A stretch of DNA of 8,776 bases, taken from contig DQCI01000176.1 in NCBI GenBank assembly GCA_003545125.1, positions 946 to 9,721 on the forward strand, given 5' to 3'. Below the pieces are notes generated by a model, which was not told where the DNA came from, ran no database searches, and saw only the letters and a program-made list of their open reading frames with translations. Within the stretch, counting starts at the first letter, position 1; each line of letters begins with the position of its first letter. This document shows positions 1 to 6,283 of this stretch, one piece after another. Source of the stretch: Paracoccaceae bacterium. Lineage in GTDB: Bacteria > Pseudomonadota > Alphaproteobacteria > Rhodobacterales > Rhodobacteraceae. The position numbers and the translations under genes are program-made.

Positions 1-1092
1 CCGCCGGTCCGGCGAAGCGCTGCGGAACACTCGTGCCAAAGCGTTGTGGAGACCCATCGCGCTGTCATGCGCCGGCCCCAGTTCCAGCTCGAAAGCGCCT
101 TCGGCGATCCAGGGCGAGTGTTCGAACACGCCGCCGAAGGTCGCGACGAAATCGGCCGCGCTCATCTGAGACGGCCGGACCCTTGCCACCGGCGGATGTG
201 TTTCCGTCCAGTGCCGGGCGATGTCGATCCGGCGCGGGAACCACACGCCGTCGTGCCCGGCGGCGTAATCCATGAACCGGCGCAGCCCGATGATCCGTCC
301 CGGCCGACCGATCAGCCGGTTGTGCAGGCCGATGCTCATCATCTTCGGTGCCCCCGCCATCCCCTCGCCGTAGAGCGCATCGAAGGCATCCTTGAGATAT
401 GTGAAGAAGTGGTCGCCGGTGTTGAAGCCCTGGGCGGTGGCGAAGCGCATGTCGTTGGCGTCGAGCGTGTAGGGGATGATGAGCTGGTCGCGGTTGCTGA
501 TCCGCGCCCAATAGGGCAGATCGTCATCGTAAGTATCGGAAATATAGGCCATCTGCCCGGTCTCGGCGACGAGCCGCACGGTGTTGACCGAACAGCGCCC
601 GGTGTACCAGCCCTCGGGCGGGGCGCCGACAACCTCTGTGTGAAGCCGGATCGCCTCGGCGATCGCGGCGCGCTCCTCGGCCTCGTCCATGTGCTTGTGT
701 TCGACCCACTTCAGCCCGTGCGAGGCGATCTCCCAGCCCGCTTGCTTCATCGCCGCGACCTGTTCGGGCGAGCGGGCGAGCGCCATCGCCACCCCGTAGA
801 CCGTGGGCCGGATGCGGAACTCCTCGAACAGCCGAAACACCCGCCAGAACCCGGCCCGTGCGCCGTAGTCGTAGAGGCTCTCCATGTTCCAGTGGCGCTG
901 CCCAGGCCAAGGCTGGGCGCCGACGATGTCAGACAGGAAGGCCTCCGAGGCGGCATCGCCGTGCAGCAGGCAGTTTTCGCCGCCTTCCTCGTAATTCACC
1001 ACGAATTGCACCGCGATCCGGGCCGCCCCTGGCCAGGCCGGGTCCGGCGTTTCGCGGCCGTAGCCGCTGAGGTTGCGAGGATATCTGAGCAT
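1..1092 (-). CDS. puuE-uraD: Fused allantoinase PuuE / OHCU decarboxylase UraD, 3' end outside window
   Basis: An open frame of 364 codons runs from ATG at 1092 to the window edge with no stop. Residues 1-300 match the metal-independent allantoinase PuuE (polysaccharide-deacetylase fold), which hydrolyses allantoin to allantoate in the cytoplasm. Recognisable blocks are NYEEGGEN (33-40), EIASHGLKWVEH (121-132), GWYTGRCSVNT (161-171), DTYDDDLPYW (186-195) and SIGLHNRLIGRPGR (253-266). From about residue 308 a second domain starts with SAADFVATFGGVFEHSPWIAE, the N terminus of UraD, which decarboxylates OHCU to S-allantoin. Its HPDLAGK-like catalytic segment would lie beyond the edge and cannot be checked. 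A purine-rich GGGAGAG lies about 5 bases upstream of the ATG. The gene is divergent from uraH across 135 bases. I am confident of both domains; full function of the UraD half is unverified. Confidence 0.93.
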   Translation of the reverse strand, partial: MLRYPRNLSGYGRETPDPAWPGAARIAVQFVVNYEEGGENCLLHGDAASEAFLSDIVGAQPWPGQRHWNMESLYDYGARAGFWRVFRLFEEFRIRPTVYGVAMALARSPEQVAAMKQAGWEIASHGLKWVEHKHMDEAEERAAIAEAIRLHTEVVGAPPEGWYTGRCSVNTVRLVAETGQMAYISDTYDDDLPYWARISNRDQLIIPYTLDANDMRFATAQGFNTGDHFFTYLKDAFDALYGEGMAGAPKMMSIGLHNRLIGRPGRIIGLRRFMDYAAGHDGVWFPRRIDIARHWTETHPPVARVRPSQMSAADFVATFGGVFEHSPWIAEGAFELELGPAHDSAMGLHNALARVFRSASPDRR

Positions 1093-1227
1093 CTGCGCTC
1101 TCCCGTGCCCGGTTTTCAGCAAAAGGGATAAGGGCTTGTGAACCGGATGGAAACTGTTTTCACTCCAGGGAAGGGATGTAGGCCTTTGACCATCCCAAAC
1201 GCATTCTGAGAGGAAGGGGCGACTTTC
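1093..1227. promoter_or_regulatory. Divergent control region between puuE-uraD and uraH, with two inverted repeats
   Basis: This 135-base spacer must hold the promoters of both divergent purine-catabolism transcripts. It contains GTGAA (1138-1142) and TTCAC (1159-1163) as inverted arms 16 bases apart, enclosing an imperfect GAAAC/GTTTTC dyad. A second perfect inverted repeat is GGGATG (1173-1178) with CATCCC (1191-1196), 12 bases apart around AGGCCT. Such dyads between divergent genes are typical operators for LysR- or GntR-family regulators, but no regulator gene is in view. I found no convincing -35/-10 pair. The repeats are directly visible; an operator role is inference. Confidence 0.4.
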
Positions 1228-1581
1228 ATGGCCGGCTTTTTGACGACGCATGTGCTCGACACCGCGCGCGGGTTGCCCGCGGCGGGGCTCGGGATCGCGC
1301 TCTACCGGGTGTCGGGCAATTCCCATCGCAAGATAGCGAGCGCGGTCACCAATGCCGACGGGCGGACCGATCCGGCGATCCTGCCGGCGGACAAATTCAA
1401 GACCGGCAGCTACGAGCTTGTCTTTTTCGCCGGCGACTATCTGCGGGCATCGGGGCAGGCGGGGGCCGAGCCGCTGTTTCTCGACCAGGTACCGATCCGC
1501 TTCGGGATGTCCCAAGAGGTGCACTACCACGTGCCGCTGCTGCTTTCGCCGTTCGGATATTCGACCTATCGCGGCAGCTGA
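1228..1581 (+). CDS. uraH: 5-hydroxyisourate hydrolase (transthyretin-like protein)
   Basis: This 117-residue protein has the usual length of bacterial HIUases. The enzyme hydrolyses 5-hydroxyisourate, the product of urate oxidation, to OHCU, the substrate of the UraD domain encoded divergently. Diagnostic features are the N-terminal LTTHVLDTARGLPA with the catalytic His at residue 8, Arg46 in GRTDP, His99 in the EVHYHVPLLLSPFGYSTY block, and the C-terminal YRGS tetrapeptide (114-117) that marks transthyretin-like hydrolases. The family acts as a homotetramer with active sites at the dimer interface. The ATG at 1228 is preceded by a strong purine-rich site (GAGAGGAAGGGG, 1208-1219). The gene is complete, and puuD follows after 21 bases in the same frame and probable operon. 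Confidence 0.97.
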   Translation: MAGFLTTHVLDTARGLPAAGLGIALYRVSGNSHRKIASAVTNADGRTDPAILPADKFKTGSYELVFFAGDYLRASGQAGAEPLFLDQVPIRFGMSQEVHYHVPLLLSPFGYSTYRGS

Positions 1582-1602
1582 AGAGGCTCCTTTGACATCA
1601 TT

Positions 1603-2499
1603 TTGACCGTGGTGCGGGGATCGGCCGAGTTCGCGGCACGTTGGCTGCACCGCGTCACCGCCATCGCCTGGATCGGCTCGCCCTTCCACTTCATCGCCCT
1701 CGGCCCGCGCCCCTCTGCCGACCGCCGTGAAAGCGTCTCGGGCGAAGCCTGGCGGGTGCACGGCGACGGGTTCTATCACATCCAGAAATACATGATCTCG
1801 CCGTCGCGGATGCCGGTGGCGCTCACCTGGTTCAAATCGGAGAGCTACGCGACCTGGCTGACAGGCGCGGCGATGCTCATCCAGGTCTACTGGCTGGGCG
1901 CCGAGCTACACCTGATCGACCCGGCCCAAGCCGCGCTTTCATCTTGGGTCGCTGTGGCGATCTCGGGCCTCGCGCTTACCATCGGCTGGCTGGTCAACGA
2001 CCGTCTCCGCAAATCCGGCATCGCCGCGCGATCGATCCTCTTTAGGGCGCTGCTCTTCGTCCTGCTGCTGGTGATGGGCTGGGGCCATAACCAAGTGTTC
2101 CCCTTGGCCGTCCTTCTGCGCCTCGGCGCGTTCACCGCGACGATCATGACCGCCGTCTCGCGTTCGACCCTGGGTCAGGACACGAGTGCCGGGAGCAGAG
2201 CGACGCGCGCGCTCGCGCCCGGAGAGGTGCGGTTCGCAGAGGCCGCGGGGGTCGGGGATGTGGCGGGGCTGGTGATGGGCAATTGCGCGATGTGCCATGT
2301 CCGCGAAACGGCCCGGGGCGGGATCGGAGCGGCGCCGAAGGGCATGCTGCTCGAGACCGAGGCGGATGCCGCCGCGCATGCGCACCGCATCTTTCGACAG
2401 TCGAGCCTGACCGACGCGATGCCGCCGGTGGCGGCGCGCTGTAGGGAGCCCGAAGACAACGCGGCCATCGTCGTCTGGTATCTCGCGGCGGCGGGGTAA
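1603..2499 (+). CDS. puuD: Membrane urate oxidase PuuD with cytochrome c tail, internally deleted; possibly a pseudogene
   Basis: PuuD oxidises urate to 5-hydroxyisourate, combining a multi-helix membrane domain with a C-terminal cytochrome c. This 298-residue copy keeps the first half: RWLHRVTAIAWIGSPFHFIAL (13-33), GEAWRVHGDGFYHIQKY (47-63), and helices near 84-105, 112-131, 145-165 and 168-182. It also keeps the heme tail, with CAMCH at 228-232, APKG at 244-247 and a possible axial Met in DAMPP (271-275). After TATIMTA (178-184) the usual NVFF..PNQR segment, the NNYLTLP and NHYP motifs and several helices are missing. A short linker leads straight to APGEVRFAE. Intact members have about 400 residues, so roughly 100 are lost without a frame change. 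The TTG start is weak: AGAGG (1582-1586) sits 16 bases upstream, and no ATG is available. It may be inactive, an assembly artefact or a remodelled protein. Family is confident, function doubtful. Confidence 0.8.
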   Translation: MTVVRGSAEFAARWLHRVTAIAWIGSPFHFIALGPRPSADRRESVSGEAWRVHGDGFYHIQKYMISPSRMPVALTWFKSESYATWLTGAAMLIQVYWLGAELHLIDPAQAALSSWVAVAISGLALTIGWLVNDRLRKSGIAARSILFRALLFVLLLVMGWGHNQVFPLAVLLRLGAFTATIMTAVSRSTLGQDTSAGSRATRALAPGEVRFAEAAGVGDVAGLVMGNCAMCHVRETARGGIGAAPKGMLLETEADAAAHAHRIFRQSSLTDAMPPVAARCREPEDNAAIVVWYLAAAG

Positions 2500-2676
2500 G
2501 GGTCACCGACCCGCGCCTGCATGCCTGAGTACAACGCAGACCATCGCCTCACGTACTCGGATCGTTCGCCTGAAGGGCTGGCCAAGCTTCGTCGTGGGCA
2601 CCGCCGTCCTGCCGGTTGGATGGCAGGGGGGCGGACCCCGGGCGCAGACGTGCGCCGATGCCATGGAAATCGGGGC
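2500..2676. other. Gene-free spacer between convergent puuD and the first RTX gene
   Basis: I see no gene here. A small dyad, GGGTC/GACCC (2500-2512), follows the puuD stop. An 8-base inverted repeat with one wobble pair (2525-2532 with 2553-2560, containing GAGTAC and GTACTC) lies a little further on. Neither has a following T-tract, so no intrinsic terminator for puuD is evident. Open frames across this spacer continue as antisense frames through the RTX gene and are not credible. Confidence 0.35.
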
Positions 2677-2724
2677 AAAAAAAATGCGCGGGCGCGTGGC
2701 GGTCGGACCCGCCCGCGCCCGCGC
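2677..2724 (-). terminator. Strong intrinsic terminator of the first RTX gene
   Basis: Read leftward, 11 bases (2724-2714, GCGCGGGCGCG) pair perfectly with 2696-2686. Inside, GGCGG/CCGCC (2713-2709 with 2702-2698) adds five pairs around a six-base loop, with one bulged base at 2697. The hairpin is followed by one A and eight consecutive Ts on the minus strand (2684-2677). It starts 8 bases past the TGA at 2733-2735, so it is well placed to end leftward RTX transcription. The A-run on the plus strand side does not suit it as a terminator for puuD. Confidence 0.92.
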
Positions 2725-2732
2725 CGACGTGC

Positions 2733-3725
2733 TCAGAAGTCGAAGAACATTTTCACAAGATTGCCGATATCGGTGTCTTGCAGGATCAGCATATCGCCGT
2801 TGCCGCCGTCGATCACCACGTCGTCGCCATCCTGTTCCATGTGGTTCATTTTCAGGTCTTTCCAGTTCGATACGGACTTCAGGCCGCTGAGGCCGATCCG
2901 ATCGTGGTTCAGGAAGCCGACATCGAAGTCCTTGATGATGTCGATGCCATCGCCGGTCTTGAACTGGAACAGGTCCTCGCCCGAGCCGCCGAAGACCTTG
3001 TCGCGCCCAGCGCCCCCGCGCAGGACATCGTTGCCGGCGCCGCCGCGCAGGATATCGTTGCCATTGACGCCGAAAAGGACGTCGTTGCCATCGTCGCCGA
3101 ACAGCTTGTCTTTGCCATTGCCGCCGTTGAGCCGATCCCCGTCGTCGCCGCCGCGCAGGGTATCGTTGTCCGCGCCGCCGCGCAGGTTGTCCTTGCCCAG
3201 GCCGCCCAGCAACTTGTCGTTACCACTGCCGCCACGGAGTTCGTCATTGCCCTCGTCGCCGCTCAGGGTATCGGACCCGCCGAAGCCAAACATCGTGTCG
3301 GCGCCGTCGAACCCGCGCATGTTGTCGTCGAACATCGACATCGCGATCAAGTCATCGCCTGACAGGATCTGAGCCAGCAGAGCGAAGTCGTCGCCGGTCG
3401 AGGCGGTCTGCGAGGCATTGTAGACGTCGAGCGAAGGCACCTCGATTTGGGACAGAAGGAACGCCTCGGTCCAGGCCAGGAGATCATCGTCGTAGAACCA
3501 TTGGCTCACCGCTTCGACGGTGCCCTTGTACATCTGGCCTGCGGCATCGTAGCGGAAGCTGCTGCCATGCAGCACCAGGGCCTCGTCCGGTGTGAAGGTT
3601 GAATAACGGTCTTCCCACGGGTCGAACACGTTTTGATCGAGCCGATAGGACTCCAGATTATCGATGAACCAATTCAGATTCAGCAGATCGATATCGAACT
3701 TGAAGAATGCGTTAAAAGTTGCCAA
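2733..3725 (-). CDS. RTX calcium-binding protein 1, predicted type I secretion substrate
   Basis: A 330-residue protein in three parts. Residues 1-135 form an N-terminal domain shared with the next paralogue (DRYSTFTPDEA, HGSSFRYD, GTVEAVSQW, DDFALLAQILSGDD). Residues 138-255 hold about 13 nonapeptide units of the GGxGxDxLx type, which bind calcium in a parallel beta roll after export. Residues 256-330 are a cap with GLKSVSNWKDL, NHMEQDG and VVIDGGNGD, ending MFFDF, like a C-terminal uncleaved ABC-exporter signal. There is no Sec signal peptide. I chose TTG at 3725 because a perfect AGGAGG (3731-3736) lies 5 bases upstream and the same layout occurs in paralogue 2. An in-frame TTG at 3743 has no such site. 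No catalytic domain is visible; the role (adhesion, matrix, surface layer or toxin-like) is unknown. Confidence 0.9.
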   Translation of the reverse strand: MATFNAFFKFDIDLLNLNWFIDNLESYRLDQNVFDPWEDRYSTFTPDEALVLHGSSFRYDAAGQMYKGTVEAVSQWFYDDDLLAWTEAFLLSQIEVPSLDVYNASQTASTGDDFALLAQILSGDDLIAMSMFDDNMRGFDGADTMFGFGGSDTLSGDEGNDELRGGSGNDKLLGGLGKDNLRGGADNDTLRGGDDGDRLNGGNGKDKLFGDDGNDVLFGVNGNDILRGGAGNDVLRGGAGRDKVFGGSGEDLFQFKTGDGIDIIKDFDVGFLNHDRIGLSGLKSVSNWKDLKMNHMEQDGDDVVIDGGNGDMLILQDTDIGNLVKMFFDF

Positions 3726-3743
3726 CGTCCCCTCCTGTGGCAA
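3726..3743 (-). promoter_or_regulatory. Shared RTX leader with ribosome binding site, paralogue 1
   Basis: On the minus strand the 13 bases TTGCCACAGGAGG (3743-3731) precede a five-base spacer and the TTG start at 3725. Paralogue 2 has the same 13 bases, the same spacer length and the same TTGGCAA continuation. The AGGAGG is a full anti-Shine-Dalgarno match, which fixes the start codon. Confidence 0.75.
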
Positions 3744-4063
3744 AGACAGCGTCTTGATCCAGCGAAATCTTTGAAACTGATGACCCGCGCCAGAAACTCA
3801 CCCCAGCCTGGAATGAAACGCAGGCCGGCATCGTCGTCTAATATACGCTGCTGTTCGATTGTGAAATAAAAAAGTCATTTTTTCGGCATGGGTCGCGGAA
3901 AACGAAGACAGTCCCTGTATTCACAAACAATTATAATGAACTGGTAAACAATTCCGGAAAACTTGTCGGTAACCGATGGGCATCCGGTGGTGATTCGGCC
4001 CCCTGTGCCGCCGCCAAGACACCGGCCGTGGGCGCCTTGTCAGCGGCATCAGTGCGGCTTTCT
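3744..4063. other. Upstream region of RTX paralogue 1, partly AT-rich
   Basis: No gene is supported. In 3841-3960 I count 45 G+C of 120 (about 38%), far below the surroundings. It contains a perfect A6-GTCA-T6 palindrome (3868-3883), TATAAT readable on either strand (3930-3937) and the palindrome TTCCGGAA (3952-3959). Since it lies 115-235 bases upstream of the leftward RTX gene, it is the likely promoter and regulator-binding region. No good -35 partner sits at 16-18 bases from the TATAAT on either strand, so I do not place a promoter exactly. Confidence 0.45.
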
Positions 4064-4177
4064 GGTCGGCGCGGGGTCACAGGTACCGACCGCGCCGACC
4101 ATGTTCAACGCCATGTGCCCGGGAGCGCCGGAAGAACGGCGGTTTTGCCGTTGCCCCCGGGGCAGCGCCACGGCGCT
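4064..4177. repeat. Cluster of inverted repeats downstream of RTX paralogue 2
   Basis: An 11-base perfect inverted repeat (GGTCGGCGCGG at 4064-4074, CCGCGCCGACC at 4090-4100) has an inner GGT/ACC extension. Closer to the gene are AACGGC/GCCGTT (4135-4140, 4147-4152), a GC palindrome at 4152-4164, and AGCGCC/GGCGCT (4164-4169, 4172-4177). Together these lie 18-131 bases past the stop of paralogue 2 on the leftward transcript. None has a T-tract, so they are not canonical intrinsic terminators. They could protect the mRNA 3' end or end transcription less efficiently. Confidence 0.5.
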
Positions 4178-4194
4178 CAGACCAGGAGGTTGTC

Positions 4195-5088
4195 TTACGC
4201 GAACAGGAAGTCCGCTTCCACGAGCGTCTCGAGGGCGGTTTTTTTCAGGGTCAGCACATCGCCGTTTTCGCCGTCGATCACCACGTAGTTGCCGTCCTGG
4301 TACATGTGGTTTTCCGTCAGATCCGCCCAGTCGGTGACCGACCCGAGGCCGGTGAGATCGATGATATCGCCGGCTTCCCAGTCCTTGACGATGGTGATCT
4401 CGTCACCGGTCTTGAACACGAACCTGTCGTTGCCGTCGCCGCCGAACAGCTTGTCGGTACCGGAGCCACCGCGCAGGACATCGTCCTTGGCGTTGCCCTT
4501 CAACTTGTCGTCGCCATCGCCGCCCTTGAGTTTGTCGCGGCCATTTCCGCCTTTCAGCAGGTCGTCGCCGTCGTCACCCTTGAGCGTGTCGCGGCCGTGG
4601 CCGCCGATGAGCATGTCATTGCCAGCGCCGCCGCTGATCACGTCCGCGCCGCGATACCCATAGGCGCGGTCATCGAAATCGGACAAGGTGATCGTGTCTT
4701 CGCCCGACAGGATCGTCTGCAGCAGCGCGAAGTCGTCATCGGTGTTTTCAGTGAGCATCGCGGCGTGGAACGCGCTCAGATCCAAGTTGATGTCTTCCAG
4801 CAGGTAGATCCGCGTGATTTCGTAGGTGTCGTAGTCCCAATACCATTCGCTGTAGGCCTCAACCGTGCCGCTGCTCGCGAAACCGTCGCCGCCATAGGCG
4901 AAATCGCTGCCGTGAAACGCGATGGCTTCATCGGTATTCGTGGTCCAGATGGTGTAGCGGTCGTCGGAGGACCCGTTGGTGGGATCCTGCGAGTCTTCGA
5001 TGATCTCCTGCGCTTCGAACGCGCTGATGTAATAGTTCAGGTTCAGGTCGTTGAAATCGACCTGGAAATTAGCCGTCAAAATTGCCAA
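4195..5088 (-). CDS. RTX calcium-binding protein 2, predicted type I secretion substrate
   Basis: A 297-residue paralogue of its leftward neighbour. The N-terminal domain (1-140) shares the pattern DDRYTIWT..DEA, HGSDFAYG, GTVEAYSEW and DDFALLQTILSGEDTI. Residues 146-225 carry about nine RTX nonapeptides (for example DDGDDLLKGGNGRDKLKGG), unusually rich in Lys at the LKG position. The cap (226-297) has DLTGLGSVTDWADL, NHMYQDG and VVIDGENGDVLTL, and ends EADFLFA, matching the short acidic-hydrophobic end of alphaproteobacterial type I signals. Start: TTG at 5088 with AGGAGG (5094-5099) 5 bases upstream, exactly as in paralogue 1. An in-frame ATG at 5127 would add 13 residues but has no ribosome binding site, so I consider it less likely. 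It should bind calcium outside the cell; no enzymatic domain is visible. Confidence 0.9.
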   Translation of the reverse strand: MAILTANFQVDFNDLNLNYYISAFEAQEIIEDSQDPTNGSSDDRYTIWTTNTDEAIAFHGSDFAYGGDGFASSGTVEAYSEWYWDYDTYEITRIYLLEDINLDLSAFHAAMLTENTDDDFALLQTILSGEDTITLSDFDDRAYGYRGADVISGGAGNDMLIGGHGRDTLKGDDGDDLLKGGNGRDKLKGGDGDDKLKGNAKDDVLRGGSGTDKLFGGDGNDRFVFKTGDEITIVKDWEAGDIIDLTGLGSVTDWADLTENHMYQDGNYVVIDGENGDVLTLKKTALETLVEADFLFA

Positions 5089-5106
5089 CGGAACCTCCTG
5101 TGGCAA
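5089..5106 (-). promoter_or_regulatory. Shared RTX leader with ribosome binding site, paralogue 2
   Basis: TTGCCACAGGAGG (5106-5094 on the minus strand) is identical to the element before paralogue 1. It again has a five-base spacer ending in CG, followed by TTGGCAA. The spacer itself differs (TTC versus GGA), so conservation is concentrated in the ribosome binding site and the UUG start codon. Confidence 0.75.
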
Positions 5107-5127
5107 GTGCGTTTCGGTGACCAGCAT

Positions 5128-5506
5128 GTATTGAGGATGTCGCCCCCCAGCGGAACCCCGACCCGCCCGCGCCCTGAGACGCCGGCTGGCATGCCCGACT
5201 TACCGCGCGGGGCTCGGTGTTTAAACCGCCAATATGCGTCTCGGCGGATTTTTTCCGGACAATGGGCAAACGATTTAGTTATCTGAAAATATCCAGGGAT
5301 TCAAAACGCAGAACGGGCGGCGCGGCGCCCCGGTGAGACTTGTGCCAAGGGCGGCCAGACCAAACAGGCGCGGGCAGCCAGGGTCCAACGCGCGGCGGGT
5401 TTCGGCTCGTATATATCAAGGTGTTCGGCGCAGCCCGGGTGCGACAGCTTCGCCGCGCACCCGCGCCGGGCTTCGGTCTGCCGCCCGGCAGGCTACTTGC
5501 GGGGGA
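5128..5506. other. Spacer between RTX paralogues 3 and 2
   Basis: No gene is supported. A 70-base AT-richer stretch (about 5245-5310) lies 160-220 bases upstream of paralogue 2 and is the probable promoter area, though I found no clear -35/-10 pair. A weak stem CCGCC/GGCGG (5226-5230, 5243-5247) is followed on the plus strand by ATTTTTT, but no rightward gene needs it. Near paralogue 3, an 8-base inverted repeat CGGGTGCG/CGCACCCG (5436-5443, 5456-5463) and CTGCC/GGCAG (about 5478-5491) lie in its 3' region without a T-tract. Confidence 0.4.
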
Positions 5507-6283
5507 TCAGAACAGGAAATCGCCTTTGTCGAGGCTGTTCAGGGTGACATCGTTGATGATGATCACGTCGCCGTTGCCGCCGTCGATCACGACGTCGGCG
5601 CCGTCCCTTTCCATGTGGTTGTTCTTGAGATCCGACCAGCCCTTGACGGACTTCAACCCGCTCAGGTCGATCACGTCATGCGAGGTTCCCCTGGCGTCGA
5701 AATCCTTGATGATCGACACGTCGTCGCCGGTATTGAACTTGAAGGTGTCCTCGCCTTTGCCGCCGAATTCCTTGTCACGGCCCTTGCCGCCGCGAATGAC
5801 ATCGTCACCATTGCCGCCCTTGAGAATGTCCTTGCCGGCCTGACCTTTCAGCACATCCCTGCCGCCATAGCCTTTCACAAGGTCGTTGCCTTTGCCCGCT
5901 TCGATATAGTCCGCGTACCGGTTGCCGATGAAAGTATCATTGCCAGAGTACATGTTGGAGAAACTCACGCCGGCGGAGAAGTCATCTCTGATGTCGAACC
6001 GGACATTGATGTCGTAGAGCCAAACAAGATCATTGAGCGCGGCGTCGAACAGATAGGCGCTATCGAGTTCGTAGGTATTCGTGTAGCCGATATCATCTAT
6101 GTACCCACCATACCAATAGGCGCCGCCGTTGAAGGAACCTGTTGCCAGTACGGTATCGGAATCGACGACGCTGTAGGTCTCATTGTAGTCCGGAACCAGC
6201 TCGCCGGTTCCATAGACGTCAAAGTCGCCCGCTCGAATATATCCACCCTGGCCGAGCGCGTTGAAGAATCGAACATAAGCCAT
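5507..6283 (-). CDS. RTX calcium-binding protein 3, predicted type I secretion substrate
   Basis: A 258-residue protein. Its N-terminal domain (1-115) is rich in Tyr, Gly and Asp and shares little sequence with the other two, but has a similar layout: GSFNGGAYWYGG, then a segment ending MYSGNDTFIGN, which leads into the repeats. About seven RTX units follow (122-183), many basic, such as GGKGRDKEFGGKGED. The cap (184-258) is clearly homologous to its neighbours: IIKDFDA, DLSGLKSVKGWSDLK, NHMERDG, VVIDGGNGDVI and terminal DFLF. It has no Sec signal. ATG at 6283 is preceded by GGGGGA (about 7 bases away), so it lacks the TTG-start leader of the others. Export by an ABC transporter is inferred from family knowledge; the exporter is not in the window. 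Function is unknown. Confidence 0.88.
   Translation of the reverse strand: MAYVRFFNALGQGGYIRAGDFDVYGTGELVPDYNETYSVVDSDTVLATGSFNGGAYWYGGYIDDIGYTNTYELDSAYLFDAALNDLVWLYDINVRFDIRDDFSAGVSFSNMYSGNDTFIGNRYADYIEAGKGNDLVKGYGGRDVLKGQAGKDILKGGNGDDVIRGGKGRDKEFGGKGEDTFKFNTGDDVSIIKDFDARGTSHDVIDLSGLKSVKGWSDLKNNHMERDGADVVIDGGNGDVIIINDVTLNSLDKGDFLF

Noticed and set aside
46..1131. 361-codon plus-strand ORF opposite puuE-uraD
   Set aside because: The minus strand encodes clear PuuE and UraD motifs over the same bases; the plus frame has no recognisable domain and is a high-GC antisense shadow.
2521..3372. Long plus-strand ORFs opposite the RTX genes (also 2616-3362, 4306-5286, 5333-6301)
   Set aside because: Their low-complexity Pro/Ser or Ala/Val repeats are the antisense reading of the RTX nonapeptide codons, not proteins.
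3930..3937. TATAAT as an exact promoter -10 for RTX paralogue 1
   Set aside because: It reads on both strands, but I found no acceptable -35 hexamer 16-18 bases away; it is mentioned only as part of the AT-rich region.
5089..5127. ATG at 5127 as the start of RTX paralogue 2
   Set aside because: It lacks a ribosome binding site, whereas TTG at 5088 has AGGAGG at 5 bases and matches the layout of paralogue 1.
5226..5254. Stem plus T-run as a rightward terminator
   Set aside because: Only five base pairs with a 12-base loop, and there is no rightward gene for it to terminate.
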